In this document: piece after piece, positions 21,979 through 30,907 of the stretch | Layout: each line of letters starts with the position of its first letter | How positions within the stretch are numbered: the first letter of the stretch is position 1 | Assembly: GCA_021200975.1 (NCBI GenBank) | Contig: JAJQFT010000099.1 | Coordinates: forward strand, 1-41,577 | Source of the DNA: Bacillota bacterium | Lineage (GTDB): Bacteria; Bacillota; Clostridia; Oscillospirales; Oscillospiraceae | Length of the DNA: 41,577 nucleotides | Direction of reading: 5' to 3' | Notes under the pieces: generated by a model | What the model saw: the letters and a program-made list of their open reading frames with translations, nothing else | Told to the model about the DNA's origin: nothing | Databases searched by the model: none | Program-made: the position numbers and the translations under genes

Positions 21979-21982
<4 letters not shown>

Positions 21983-22944
21983 AGTATGCGATTCCTCCTA
22001 TGGCACTCCAGCATCGCGGCGCCCAATAGCCCCGCGTCGTTGCCAAGCTGTGCCAGTACAATTTTGGTGTTTTTTTCTGCGTTTTTTGAGTAGACCATCG
22101 GGTAGGTTTTCTCGCGCACCGGCGCAAGTAGCCGCTCCCCGGCATGGCTCACCCCGCCGCCAATGCAGAACACGGCAGGCTGAAAAAGATTGATTAGATT
22201 TGCGATGCCCTCCGCCAGATAGGTGGTATAGCAGTCAAGCAGCGCCGCGGCGGCGCAATCGCCCATCGCAGCGGCATCGAACACGATTTTTGCCTCCACC
22301 GCCTGCGCATCGCCGCCGCACAGCTCCCAAAGCAGTGTGTCGCCGCGCCGCGCCATGCAGTCCATCGCCTGCCGCCGCAGAGCGCTGGCGGAGGCGTAGG
22401 CCTCCCAGCATCCCCGCCTGCCGCAGGTGCAGGGCTCGCCGCCCATGCAAATGCTCATATGCCCAAATTCCGCAGCTGCGCCGTTGATCCCCGGCCAGAG
22501 CTTGCCGTCTAAGATAAGGCCGCCGCCGATGCCCGTGCCGATGGTCATCAGCGCGAAAGACTCCTCCCGGCCGCCGCCGGCGATATATTCACCCCATGCC
22601 GCCGCGTTGGCATCGTTGGCGAAGCCTACCGGCAGCTCCAGCGCCCGCTCCAGCAGCGGCAGGAAGGGCGCATCCGCGATACCCAGATTGTTGGCGTCCT
22701 CGATGTGGCCGTTTTCCGGGTTGGCCGTGCAGGGCACGCCGACGCCCACACCGCCAAGGCTCGCCATGGGCAGCGCGTTGCGCCGCGCCAAGAGGCGCAC
22801 CAGCTGCGCCATATCCTCCACCAGCGCCTCCACCGGCCGGGGCGCGCGGGTTTTCACGCTGCACCGATCCACGATGTGCAGCCTCTCGTCCACCAGCGCG
22901 GCGGCGATGTTGGTGCCGCCAAGGTCAATTCCAATGCGAAGCAT
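21979..22944 (-). CDS. ROK family sugar kinase
   Basis: The 321-residue product has the phosphate loop GIDLGGTNIAAALVDE, ATP and sugar motifs LMTIGTGIGGGLILDG and AAEFGHMSIC, and the ROK zinc motif CTCGRRGCWE. ROK kinases phosphorylate glucose, fructose, mannose, N-acetylmannosamine or N-acetylglucosamine in the cytoplasm. It starts 14 bases after GH38 and overlaps the next gene by four bases. Given the adjacent alpha-mannosidase and the YihS-like isomerase on the other strand, mannose or fructose is a reasonable guess at substrate, but sequence does not settle it. Confidence 0.88.
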
Positions 22945-22958
22945 AATGCGATACCGCC

Positions 22959-25934
22959 TTATTTCAGGTGCAGAAGGAGGGTCTTGATTTCAAAGGGCCC
23001 GAATTCCAGCGCCAGCTCGCCCTCCCCGCCCAGCAGCTTCGGATTTTCCTCGAGCATATCCGTCTGCTCGACGCTTTGGATCCGCGGCGAGAGCCGGAAG
23101 GCGGTCGCCGTCGCCTTACCCATTGCCTCATAGACCCGCGCCATAAGGGCATTGGGCGCCGAGTCTGCCGGTTTTATGGTTTCCACCACGATGTTGCGGC
23201 TGCGCGGCAGGAGGATAGGCATCCCCGTGAGCCCCAGCTGCGCGCCGAGGATCGGCGGCTCATTGAGCGCGGCCGCCTCCAGCAGAATATCGCTGTCCGA
23301 CAGCGCGCCGAGGAACGGATACACGCTGTAGGTGACCTCCTGCGTCCCCTGGTCGGCGTGTCCATCCGGCATCATGGGGGCTTTGAGCAGCGTCAGGCAA
23401 ATCTCGTTTTCCTGCACACTCACGCCATACTTGCCGTCATTGAGCACCGCCACGCCGCACCCGCCGTCCTCCAGCGCCGTATAGCGATGGTTGCAGACCT
23501 CATAGCGATCCCGGTCTGCCTGACGGGAGCGGTGGGTCGGGCGGCGGACATAGCCGAATTGAATCTCCTGAATGGCCTCCGTAGCATAGACATTCACCGG
23601 GAAGGCGACCTTCAGCAGCTTATGCCGCTCCTGCCAGTCGATGCGCGTGCAGAAATCCAGCCGCTGCGCCTGATGGCCGAGGAAAATCCGCTGCGTCAGC
23701 AGCGAGCCGTGCAGCCGCCGCTCCACGCGCACGCCCACGCCGCCCGGCTCGGAAAACGGCGTAAGCCGCACCGGTGTATCCAGCGGAACCGGCAGCTTCT
23801 CGTACATGCTGCCAATCTCCCATGCGTCGTAGGCGACGTTCACATCCTTGTACATCCGGAAGCAGTTGCCCTTTCCCGCCATAAACTCCCGCTTTTCTCC
23901 GGGAATCGTCACGCCGCAAAGGCATCCGTCCTCGTCTATGCGGCAGCATAGGCGCGCGTTTTTCAGCTCGTAGCAGCGGCCATCCTCCGTGTGGCGGATA
24001 GTCGCGCCGGTTTCCTGCGGCGGCGTGTCGAGCACGGCGCAGCCCTGCGCCGGGATGCACACACCGCGTTCGCTACGGGGGAAGCAGAGCGGGTTATACG
24101 CAACGGCCTGCTGCGTCGGCTCGCCCAGCATCTGGCGCAGCAGAGACGCGCCTCCCTGCGCCACATCTTCCAGCTCCTTTTCCGCGCGCTCGTACACCCG
24201 GGCGATGGAGCTTCCAGGCGCAATGTCGTGAAACTGGTTGAACAACAGCAGCCGCCAGAGCGAAGCGAGCCTTTTCTTCCATTGCTCTTGGAGCGGCCTG
24301 CCGGAAAGGAGCAGCATGGACATGGCATACTCCACCTGCCGGAGGCAGATTTCCGCCTTGCGAATCCCTCGCTTGGTTCTGGCCTGCGAGGTCAGCGTCC
24401 CCCGGTGCCACGCTAGGTACAGCTCACCGCAGTAGACATTTTCCACATTTTCCTGCCGGCGGAAGAAATTCACGGGGTTCTCCGTCCGGCAGCGCGGCGC
24501 GCCCTCTAGGTCGGCGCAGCGGCGAACCATCTCGAGCATCTCCCGGGTGGGGCCGCCGCCGCCATCCCCATAGCCATAGGGGAAAAGCATACCGTCGATT
24601 CCCTCGCGCTGGATGCGATCGTCCTCCCAGCGTTCCACCAGCGCGCCGGGGTGGAACACGGCGTTGTTCTTCTTATAGGAATGGGCGAGCACCCGGCTGC
24701 CGTCGATCCCCTCCCACCAGAAAAGGTTGTAGGGGAATGGCTCGGCCTCGGGGTCCTGCCGGGTGAGCTTCTGGGTGGCGAAATAGGGGATTCGGCACCT
24801 TTTCATAATCTGCGGCAGCTGGCCGGAAAAGCCGAAGGTATCCGGCATCCACGCCAGTGACACCTCCACCCCCAGCTTCTCGCGAAACCAACGCTTGCCC
24901 CAAACAAATTGGCGAATCAGGCTCTCGCCCGAGGGAATATTGGTATCCGACTCCACCCAAAGGCCGCCCTCCGGGTAAAACGCGCCCTCGGCGGTCTTTT
25001 CCAACACTCTCTGGTACACATTCGGGTAGAATTCCGCAAGCCATTCGAGTATCGGCGGCTCGCAGAGCAGGAAGCGGTAATCGGTATACTCCTCCATCAG
25101 CGCGAGCTGATTGGCATAGGTGCGGGCGGACTTGCGGATGGTTTCCTCCACCGGCCAGAGCCACGCCAAATCCAGATGCGACTGCCCAAAAACCGTAAAC
25201 TCCGGCGCCGTGGAGCCATTTCGGCATTCCAGCAGGGGCTTTAAGCACCTCCCCGCCTCCACGACGCTTTCCGTAAGCGCCGGCTCAGGCAGCTCAAAAT
25301 CCGCTAAGTAGGTAAACTGCTTCAGGCCCTCCAGAACCTTCATGGCACGCAGGCTTTTCTCCGGCAGCCTTTGCAGCAGGGAATAGAGGGTCAAATAATC
25401 CATCGCCGTCTGAAACAGCGCCTCATTCCAAACGCCGTAGCCAGAGGGGGAAATCGTAAGCTGCGGCTCAATCGGCTCCGGGATGGATTCCTCGCCCCAC
25501 GCCACAGGCCCCGCGCCCTCGTTGCGGACGCCGTGCCCGGCGTAGCACTCGGCAAAAATCTCATAGTGCGTCCCCGGCTGCGCGCAGCGGGACAGGGTGA
25601 TGAAGCGGTGCTGCTTGTCGATTGCGCCGGCCTCCACGCCGTTGACCCACACGAGCATTTCCTCGGCCATGCGCAGGGTGAACACCAGCCGCTGCCCGGC
25701 GAGCGCCTCCGGCACGGTAAGCGTCGTGCGGAACCAGCCGTACTCCCATTTCCTGCCCCAGCGGCTGCCCTCGCGCGCGGGCGCGAAGCTGCCCTGCCGC
25801 GCCTGCTCGAAGGAAAGCTGCTCCATCGTGGTGAAGCCGCAAACCGGCAGGCTGCCGATTTCACGGTAATAGTGCTTCGGAAACTCCTCCGCCCAGATTC
25901 GCAAGCGGTCAGACCACTGCCTGCCGATTTTCAT
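22959..25934 (-). CDS. Glycoside hydrolase family 38 alpha-mannosidase
   Basis: The start MKIGRQWSDRLRIWAEEFP (ATG at 25932-25934, GGAGG upstream) gives 991 residues, normal for bacterial GH38. The zinc-binding and catalytic region is intact: FTVFGQSHLDLAWLWPVEET near residue 255, GLWVESDTNIPSGESL near 310, and LAWMPDTFGFSGQLPQI near 360 with the nucleophile Asp. The C-terminal beta domains follow. No signal peptide is present. It removes alpha-mannose from imported oligosaccharides, for example from N-glycan or plant glycolipid heads. It lies between GH105 and the ROK kinase gene. Confidence 0.92.
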   Translation of the reverse strand: MKIGRQWSDRLRIWAEEFPKHYYREIGSLPVCGFTTMEQLSFEQARQGSFAPAREGSRWGRKWEYGWFRTTLTVPEALAGQRLVFTLRMAEEMLVWVNGVEAGAIDKQHRFITLSRCAQPGTHYEIFAECYAGHGVRNEGAGPVAWGEESIPEPIEPQLTISPSGYGVWNEALFQTAMDYLTLYSLLQRLPEKSLRAMKVLEGLKQFTYLADFELPEPALTESVVEAGRCLKPLLECRNGSTAPEFTVFGQSHLDLAWLWPVEETIRKSARTYANQLALMEEYTDYRFLLCEPPILEWLAEFYPNVYQRVLEKTAEGAFYPEGGLWVESDTNIPSGESLIRQFVWGKRWFREKLGVEVSLAWMPDTFGFSGQLPQIMKRCRIPYFATQKLTRQDPEAEPFPYNLFWWEGIDGSRVLAHSYKKNNAVFHPGALVERWEDDRIQREGIDGMLFPYGYGDGGGGPTREMLEMVRRCADLEGAPRCRTENPVNFFRRQENVENVYCGELYLAWHRGTLTSQARTKRGIRKAEICLRQVEYAMSMLLLSGRPLQEQWKKRLASLWRLLLFNQFHDIAPGSSIARVYERAEKELEDVAQGGASLLRQMLGEPTQQAVAYNPLCFPRSERGVCIPAQGCAVLDTPPQETGATIRHTEDGRCYELKNARLCCRIDEDGCLCGVTIPGEKREFMAGKGNCFRMYKDVNVAYDAWEIGSMYEKLPVPLDTPVRLTPFSEPGGVGVRVERRLHGSLLTQRIFLGHQAQRLDFCTRIDWQERHKLLKVAFPVNVYATEAIQEIQFGYVRRPTHRSRQADRDRYEVCNHRYTALEDGGCGVAVLNDGKYGVSVQENEICLTLLKAPMMPDGHADQGTQEVTYSVYPFLGALSDSDILLEAAALNEPPILGAQLGLTGMPILLPRSRNIVVETIKPADSAPNALMARVYEAMGKATATAFRLSPRIQSVEQTDMLEENPKLLGGEGELALEFGPFEIKTLLLHLK

Positions 25935-25962
25935 GCAACGACCTCCTCCGTTGTGGACGCTC

Positions 25963-26006
25963 AAACGGAGAACGAGGCGAAAGGAAAATCACCCCATTCT
26001 CCGTTT
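25963..26006 (-). other. Intercistronic hairpin between GH105 and GH38
   Basis: A perfect 10-bp stem (AAACGGAGAA with TTCTCCGTTT, 24-base loop) fills the 76-base gap. On the minus strand no T run follows the stem, so it is probably an mRNA stability or processing element. On the plus strand it is followed by TT only, and no plus-strand gene precedes it. Confidence 0.45.
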
Positions 26007-26010
26007 TTGG

Positions 26011-27147
26011 TTACGAATGGCAGCCCACGGGCGCGGGCTCCACCAGCTTCGGGTCGAGCAGGCACTCAATCAGGAACAGGATGGCAAGCGCCTGCCCATA
26101 GGGCATACATTTGAGTGGAATATTCTTGTAAAAGTCCCGGCTTTCTCTGCCCATCGGCGTGCCATAGGACACCTGATGCAGGATGCCCTCGTCATCGATC
26201 TGCTCCAGAATAGGCGCAAGCGCTCTCCACGCGGTCTCCTCAAAGCGGCGGTCAAGCCGCCCGGTGTGGGCTGCCCGCAGAATGCCGTAGCCAAAGCCGC
26301 AGGTGGCGCTCGCCTCCACATAGGAGTCGGGGTCGTCCAGCAGGGTGTGCCACATTCCGGACGGGTCCTGCTCGCGCGCCAGCGCCTGAACCTGCCGGAG
26401 CAAAAGCTCCGTGAGGGTCTTTTCGGTGGCCGGGTCGCAGGGCGCCATCTGCAAAAATTCCGGGATGGCAATGGTCACCCAGCAGTTGCCCCGCCCCCAA
26501 AAGGCTTTAGCGAAATTGTGCCGCCCGCGGAATGTCCAGCCGTGGTACCACAGCCCGGTTTCCGGGTCAGCCAGATATTTGGCGTGTAGCAAAATCTGGC
26601 GCTTTGCCTCCTCCAAATATCCCGCGTTGCCCTCAATCCTGCCCATATTGGCAAGGAAGAGGACGGTCATAAATAAGGTATCGTCCCACAGCTCCTGATC
26701 GTTCCGGGCGTCGGAGGTGATATGCTGGAAGCCGTCCTCCTCCGTCCTGGGGAAATGCTCCACAATCCACCGCGCCGTCTCCCGGCAGGGAGCCAAATAG
26801 CGCTCGGAATGCAGGTATTCCCCCACATAGGACATGGTCAAAAACGGCGTGACCGTATTGACATTCAAGGCCGGAAAGCCAATCTGAAGCTGCCTGTCAA
26901 AGAATTCGGTCAAAATCCGCAGAAATTTTTCCTGCTTCGTGCAGTTGAAGAGCTTCCAAATCCCGTAAAGGCCCACGCCCTGCGTCCATTCCCAATGCTG
27001 GTAGCGGCGAATATCGTCACCGGCCAGATTTTTCTGCTCCATGTTCTTCAGGAAGGTCTCATCGTCCTCATAGAGGACGGGGCAAAAGGAATTTACCAGT
27101 TTGGTAAGCTTATCTTCGATTGCTGCTCTTTGCACAGCTTCTACCAT
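26011..27147 (-). CDS. Glycoside hydrolase family 105/88-type unsaturated uronyl hydrolase
   Basis: The start MVEAVQRAAIEDKLTKLVN (ATG at 27145-27147) has AGGAGA upstream and gives 378 residues. The (alpha/alpha)6 toroid markers of the YteR/YesR group are present: QHWEWTQGVGLYGIWKLF, WDDTLFMTVLFLANMGRI with the catalytic Asp, HGWTFRGRHNFAKAFWGRGN, and SATCGFGYGILRAA. Members hydrolyse the unsaturated uronic acid left by pectin or rhamnogalacturonan lyases. There is no signal peptide. It follows the HAD gene by 16 bases. The substrate could be rhamnogalacturonan or another unsaturated uronide. Confidence 0.85.
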   Translation of the reverse strand: MVEAVQRAAIEDKLTKLVNSFCPVLYEDDETFLKNMEQKNLAGDDIRRYQHWEWTQGVGLYGIWKLFNCTKQEKFLRILTEFFDRQLQIGFPALNVNTVTPFLTMSYVGEYLHSERYLAPCRETARWIVEHFPRTEEDGFQHITSDARNDQELWDDTLFMTVLFLANMGRIEGNAGYLEEAKRQILLHAKYLADPETGLWYHGWTFRGRHNFAKAFWGRGNCWVTIAIPEFLQMAPCDPATEKTLTELLLRQVQALAREQDPSGMWHTLLDDPDSYVEASATCGFGYGILRAAHTGRLDRRFEETAWRALAPILEQIDDEGILHQVSYGTPMGRESRDFYKNIPLKCMPYGQALAILFLIECLLDPKLVEPAPVGCHS

Positions 27148-27163
27148 AGCCAAATTTCTCCTA

Positions 27164-27688
27164 TTACAGCGTTTCCTCCAGGGCATGCAGGAGTGGGATC
27201 AGCTCCGCCGGTGTTTTCACGGTGTAGTCCGGCTGCCAATCCGGCTCCTCCACCCGGTGGAAATATCTGGGCGACCAGTCCAGCCACACAGAGGTAAGCC
27301 CCTGCCGGTTGGCCCCGGCCACATCCTTCTTCAAATTGTTTCCTATCATTATAATACGACATTTGTCGGCCGGTGTCAAGTGCAGCGCCTCATAGGCTGC
27401 CTCAAACATGGCCGCCGCCGGCTTCTGCTGACCCACCACCTCCGAAACAATCCACGCATCGAAGCAGTAGCCAAGCCCGTTCTCGCGGTAGGTATTCTGG
27501 AAGGATTCCCATTCCCCATCCGCCACGAGCGCAATCGTGAAGCCCTCGTCGTGGAGCTGCTTGAGCACCTCGCCGGCGCCGGGAATCAGCTCCGCCCGGA
27601 GGACAATCCCCCGCTCGTCACGAACCTGTGTGCTTTCATCGACGATGGTATCGCCGCTGTCGGTGAACAGGATCAGCCTCTTACTCAT
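27164..27688 (-). CDS. HAD-superfamily hydrolase-like protein with altered catalytic motif
   Basis: The 174-residue product has a HAD fold: motif I LFTDSGDTIVDE, motif II region IALVADG, motif III lysine in GQQKPAAAMFEAA, and motif IV IIMIGNNLKKDVAGANRQG. Motif I of phosphatases is usually DxDxT, where the second Asp is the acid/base; here it reads D-S-G-D-T, so that position is glycine. The nucleophile Asp is kept. The protein may therefore be a slow or unusual phosphatase, or use another residue. It overlaps the oppF-type gene by eight bases and is followed by GH105, so it is co-expressed with the importer and hydrolases. Confidence 0.8.
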   Translation of the reverse strand: MSKRLILFTDSGDTIVDESTQVRDERGIVLRAELIPGAGEVLKQLHDEGFTIALVADGEWESFQNTYRENGLGYCFDAWIVSEVVGQQKPAAAMFEAAYEALHLTPADKCRIIMIGNNLKKDVAGANRQGLTSVWLDWSPRYFHRVEEPDWQPDYTVKTPAELIPLLHALEETL

Positions 27689-28682
27689 AGCTGAACCCTC
27701 TAAGCTTCAGCTCCTGCGCCCGGTGGCAGGCGACATAGTGCCCCGGCTCCTGCTCGACATACTCCGGCGCCTCCTGCTTGCATTTTTCGGTGCAGTAGCG
27801 GCAGCGGGTGTGGAAGTAGCAGCCCGTGGGCGGATTCGCCGGGTTGGGGATTTCTCCCTCCAGCGGGATGCGCTCCATCTTCACCGTGGGGTCGGCGACA
27901 GGAACCGCCGAAAGCAGGCTCTCGGTATACGGATGCAGGGGCTTGGTGAACAGGTCCATCGTGGGCGCGAACTCCACCAGCTTGCCCAAGTACATCACGC
28001 CGACCTTGTCGGAAATGTACTCGACCACGGAAAGGTCATGGCTAATAAACAGGTAGGTCAGGCCAAATTCCTTTTGCAGGTCGTGCAGCAGGTTAATCAC
28101 CTGCGCCTGGATGGAAACATCCAGCGCCGACACTGCCTCGTCGCATACGATGATTCGGGGATTCAGCACCAGCGCCCGGGCGATGCCAATTCGTTGCCGC
28201 TGGCCGCCGGAGAACGCATGTGGATAGCGCTTGAGGTAGGCGGTGTTGAGGCCGACCTTCGCCGCGATGTCCATTACCCGCTGCTCCTTCTCCGCCTTGG
28301 GCATTTTGGGGAAATTGGCGTCGAGCGGCTCCTTGATGATGTCCAGCACCGTCATGCGGGGATCCAGTGAGGAATAGGGATCCTGAAAAATCATCTGAAT
28401 CTCCTTGCGGTACTTCTTCATGGTTTTCTTGTCGATTTTCTGGAAGTCAATCTTCTCACCGTCGGAGGCGGTGTAAATTACGCTTCCCTCAGAGGCCTCG
28501 TAGGCACGGACGATGCAGCGCCCCAGAGTGGTCTTGCCGCAGCCGGACTCGCCCACGATGCCGATGGTTTCCCCGACGTCGACCGTAAAGCTCACATCCG
28601 TGACCGCCTTTACAATCACGCCCTTGGAATTGAAGCGCATGTGGACATTCTGCACATCCAAAATCTGGTTATTCTCAGCCAT
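27681..28682 (-). CDS. Oligopeptide/dipeptide-type ABC transporter ATP-binding protein (OppF/DppF-like)
   Basis: The 333-residue product has Walker A GIVGESGCGKTTLGR, Q loop MIFQDPYSSLDPR, signature HAFSGGQRQRIGIARAL, Walker B RIIVCDEAVSALDVS and the switch histidine in LFISHDLSVV. The C-terminal oligopeptide-transporter extension with four cysteines (CYFHTRCRYCTEKC) is present and probably binds an iron-sulfur cluster. It pairs with the upstream OppD-like ATPase, with which it overlaps by eight bases. Opp-family importers near glycoside hydrolases often carry oligosaccharides rather than peptides. Confidence 0.93.
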   Translation of the reverse strand: MAENNQILDVQNVHMRFNSKGVIVKAVTDVSFTVDVGETIGIVGESGCGKTTLGRCIVRAYEASEGSVIYTASDGEKIDFQKIDKKTMKKYRKEIQMIFQDPYSSLDPRMTVLDIIKEPLDANFPKMPKAEKEQRVMDIAAKVGLNTAYLKRYPHAFSGGQRQRIGIARALVLNPRIIVCDEAVSALDVSIQAQVINLLHDLQKEFGLTYLFISHDLSVVEYISDKVGVMYLGKLVEFAPTMDLFTKPLHPYTESLLSAVPVADPTVKMERIPLEGEIPNPANPPTGCYFHTRCRYCTEKCKQEAPEYVEQEPGHYVACHRAQELKLRGFSYE

Positions 28683-29748
28683 TGGCGTTTACCCCCTCTT
28701 TCTTTTCTGCATTGGGGCAGCCGGTGCAGGCGAAGCAGGCAACCTTGTGCTCCTCTCCGCAGGTCACCAAATTGGGATCGTAGACGTTGCACACGCCATC
28801 GATGCGCTTATTGCAGCGCTCGTAGAAGCCGCAGCCTGCCGGGAGGTTCAGCGCCAGCGGCACTGTGCCCTCGATAGAGAACAGCCGCTCCTGCGCCTTG
28901 GTGCCAATTTTGTGCACAGAGCCCAGAAGCCCCTGCGTATAGGGATGCTGAGGATTCTTGTAAAGCTCCTCGGCCGGGGCGGACTCCACAATCCTGCCCA
29001 GATACATCACGGCCACGCGGTCGCACATTCTTGCCACAGTGCCCAGGTCGTGCGTGATGAAGAGGATAGACATCCCGAAGTCCTTCTGCAGGCTCTTCAT
29101 CAGCTCCAGAATCTGCGCCTGAATGGTAACGTCCAGCGCGGTGGTCGGCTCATCGGCAATCAGGAGCTTCGGGTTGCACACCAGCGCCATCGCAATCAGC
29201 GCGCGTTGCAGCATACCGCCGGAAAATTCATGGGGGTACTGGTCGTAGCGCTTCTCGGCGTTGGCGATGCCCACCTTCTTCATGACATCCAGCGAGATTT
29301 GCTTGGCCTTCACCTTGTCCTTGGTAATATGCAGCAAGGTCGCCTCGGTAATCTGGTTACCGATGGTATACATGGGTGAGAACGCCACCATTGGCTCCTG
29401 GAAAATCATCGAAATCTGCTTGCCGCGCACAGAGCGGATCTCCTTACCCCTCGGGTTCAGCGACAGCAGGTCAACCTTGCCCATGTTATCGGTTTCAAAA
29501 ATGATTTCGCCGGACGCTTTGCATTTTTTATCGTTGATGCCCAGAATCGCCTTGCTGGTTAGGCTCTTGCCGCAGCCGGATTCGCCGACCAGGCCCAGCG
29601 TTTCACCCTTTTTTATCTCGAAATCCACGCCCCGCACAGCGGTGAGCGTGCCCTCGTCTACCTTGATATTAATCCGCAGATCGTGAATGCGGAGAATGGT
29701 ATCGTCGCGCATTTCCTCTTCTGCATTCAGCTTTTCATCATGTTCCAT
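28675..29748 (-). CDS. Oligopeptide/dipeptide-type ABC transporter ATP-binding protein (OppD/DppD-like)
   Basis: The 357-residue product shows Walker A GLVGESGCGKSLTSKAIL, Q loop MIFQEPMVAFSPMYTIG, signature HEFSGGMLQRALIAMAL, Walker B KLLIADEPTTALDVT and switch LFITHDLGTVA. The C-terminal extension has CGFYERCNKRIDGVC and further cysteines. It works with the OppF-like partner to power the OppB/OppC channel. An 18-base gap separates it from oppC and it overlaps the next ATPase gene by eight bases, indicating one operon. Confidence 0.93.
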   Translation of the reverse strand: MEHDEKLNAEEEMRDDTILRIHDLRINIKVDEGTLTAVRGVDFEIKKGETLGLVGESGCGKSLTSKAILGINDKKCKASGEIIFETDNMGKVDLLSLNPRGKEIRSVRGKQISMIFQEPMVAFSPMYTIGNQITEATLLHITKDKVKAKQISLDVMKKVGIANAEKRYDQYPHEFSGGMLQRALIAMALVCNPKLLIADEPTTALDVTIQAQILELMKSLQKDFGMSILFITHDLGTVARMCDRVAVMYLGRIVESAPAEELYKNPQHPYTQGLLGSVHKIGTKAQERLFSIEGTVPLALNLPAGCGFYERCNKRIDGVCNVYDPNLVTCGEEHKVACFACTGCPNAEKKEGVNANG

Positions 29749-29766
29749 AATTTGCCCTCCTCTCGC

Positions 29767-30903
29767 TTATTTGTAGGGATCGGCAGCATCGCGCATACCG
29801 TCACCCAGGAAGTTAAAGGCAAGCACGGTGACAACGACGAAAAACAGCGGAATCATTCTCCACGGATAGGAGGCGACGGAGACCAGATCCTGCGTTTCCT
29901 TGAGCAGCACGCCCCAGGAGGTGGCAGGGGATTTCATGCCCAGGCCCAGATAGCTCATGGAGGTTTCGCCCAGAATCGATCCGGGGATGCCCAGCGTCAG
30001 GTTCACAATCAGGTAGCTCATAAAGCCGGGGACCAGATGCTTGGTGATGATCTTGGGGCTGCTCACACCCGCAAGCCTCGCCGCCATGACATAATCCTCA
30101 TTACGCATGGAAATAAACTTGCCGCGAACCACGCGGGCCAGCCCCGTCCAGCCGATGAAGGATAGAATTATCGTGATGTACAGGTACATGGCCGTCACGG
30201 AAATATCCGCCGGAATTGCCGCCGACAGCGCCAGCCACAGTGGGATGGTGGGGATGGCGGACAAGACCTCGATGATACGCTGAATCAAGTTGTCAACAAA
30301 GCCGCCGAAGTAACCGGAAATGCCGCCGAGGATAATGCCTAAGATAAAGCTCAGCGCCGCAGAAACCAGCGGAATGGTGAGCGATACGCGCGCGCCCAGC
30401 CAGATGCGGGAGAAGATGTCGCGCCCGGTGCTATCCGCGCCGAAGACATAGATGCGGGCGTCCGTGGTGACCTCCCCATCCTCATCCACGAGGCCATACA
30501 GGTGCAGGTTGCAGGTGAACAGGCCAAGCACCTTATATTCGGTGCCGGTCACGAAAAATTTCAGGTAGTACTTCGCGCTGGTATCCTCGGTGATTTCCAC
30601 CGTCCAGGTTTCCTTGTTGTTGTAGCGCTGCAGCCCATAGACGTAGGGCGCGCTGAGGCTTCCATCCTCATTTGTCCAATACACGTTGGAAGGGCTGGCG
30701 TTTTGATACATCGAGGAGAAATCCTCCAGCCCGTAGGGCGCGAGGAAATCGGCAAACAATGCGCCTAAATATAAAATCAGCAGAATGGCCAGGCTGACTC
30801 TCGCCAGCTTATGCTTCTTCAGCTTCCGCCACATCAGGGTCCATTGTGACGCTAAGTAATAGGACTCGTCTTTTTCGTGGCTCTTCTTTTTGCTCAAAAC
30901 CAT
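29767..30903 (-). CDS. Oligopeptide/dipeptide-type ABC transporter permease (OppC-like) with enlarged outer loop
   Basis: The start MVLSKKKSHEKDESYYLAS (ATG at 30901-30903, GAGGGG upstream) gives 378 residues, compared with about 300 for typical OppC. The six-span permease core and the EAA-type loop (ARVVRGKFISMRNEDYVMAARLAG) are normal. The extra length lies between the first and second membrane spans (roughly residues 60-140), where a beta-rich segment with WTVEITEDTSAKYYLKFFV is predicted outside the membrane. Such a loop might contact the binding protein. It starts five bases after the OppB stop. Confidence 0.9.
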   Translation of the reverse strand: MVLSKKKSHEKDESYYLASQWTLMWRKLKKHKLARVSLAILLILYLGALFADFLAPYGLEDFSSMYQNASPSNVYWTNEDGSLSAPYVYGLQRYNNKETWTVEITEDTSAKYYLKFFVTGTEYKVLGLFTCNLHLYGLVDEDGEVTTDARIYVFGADSTGRDIFSRIWLGARVSLTIPLVSAALSFILGIILGGISGYFGGFVDNLIQRIIEVLSAIPTIPLWLALSAAIPADISVTAMYLYITIILSFIGWTGLARVVRGKFISMRNEDYVMAARLAGVSSPKIITKHLVPGFMSYLIVNLTLGIPGSILGETSMSYLGLGMKSPATSWGVLLKETQDLVSVASYPWRMIPLFFVVVTVLAFNFLGDGMRDAADPYK

Positions 30904-30907
30904 AGGC

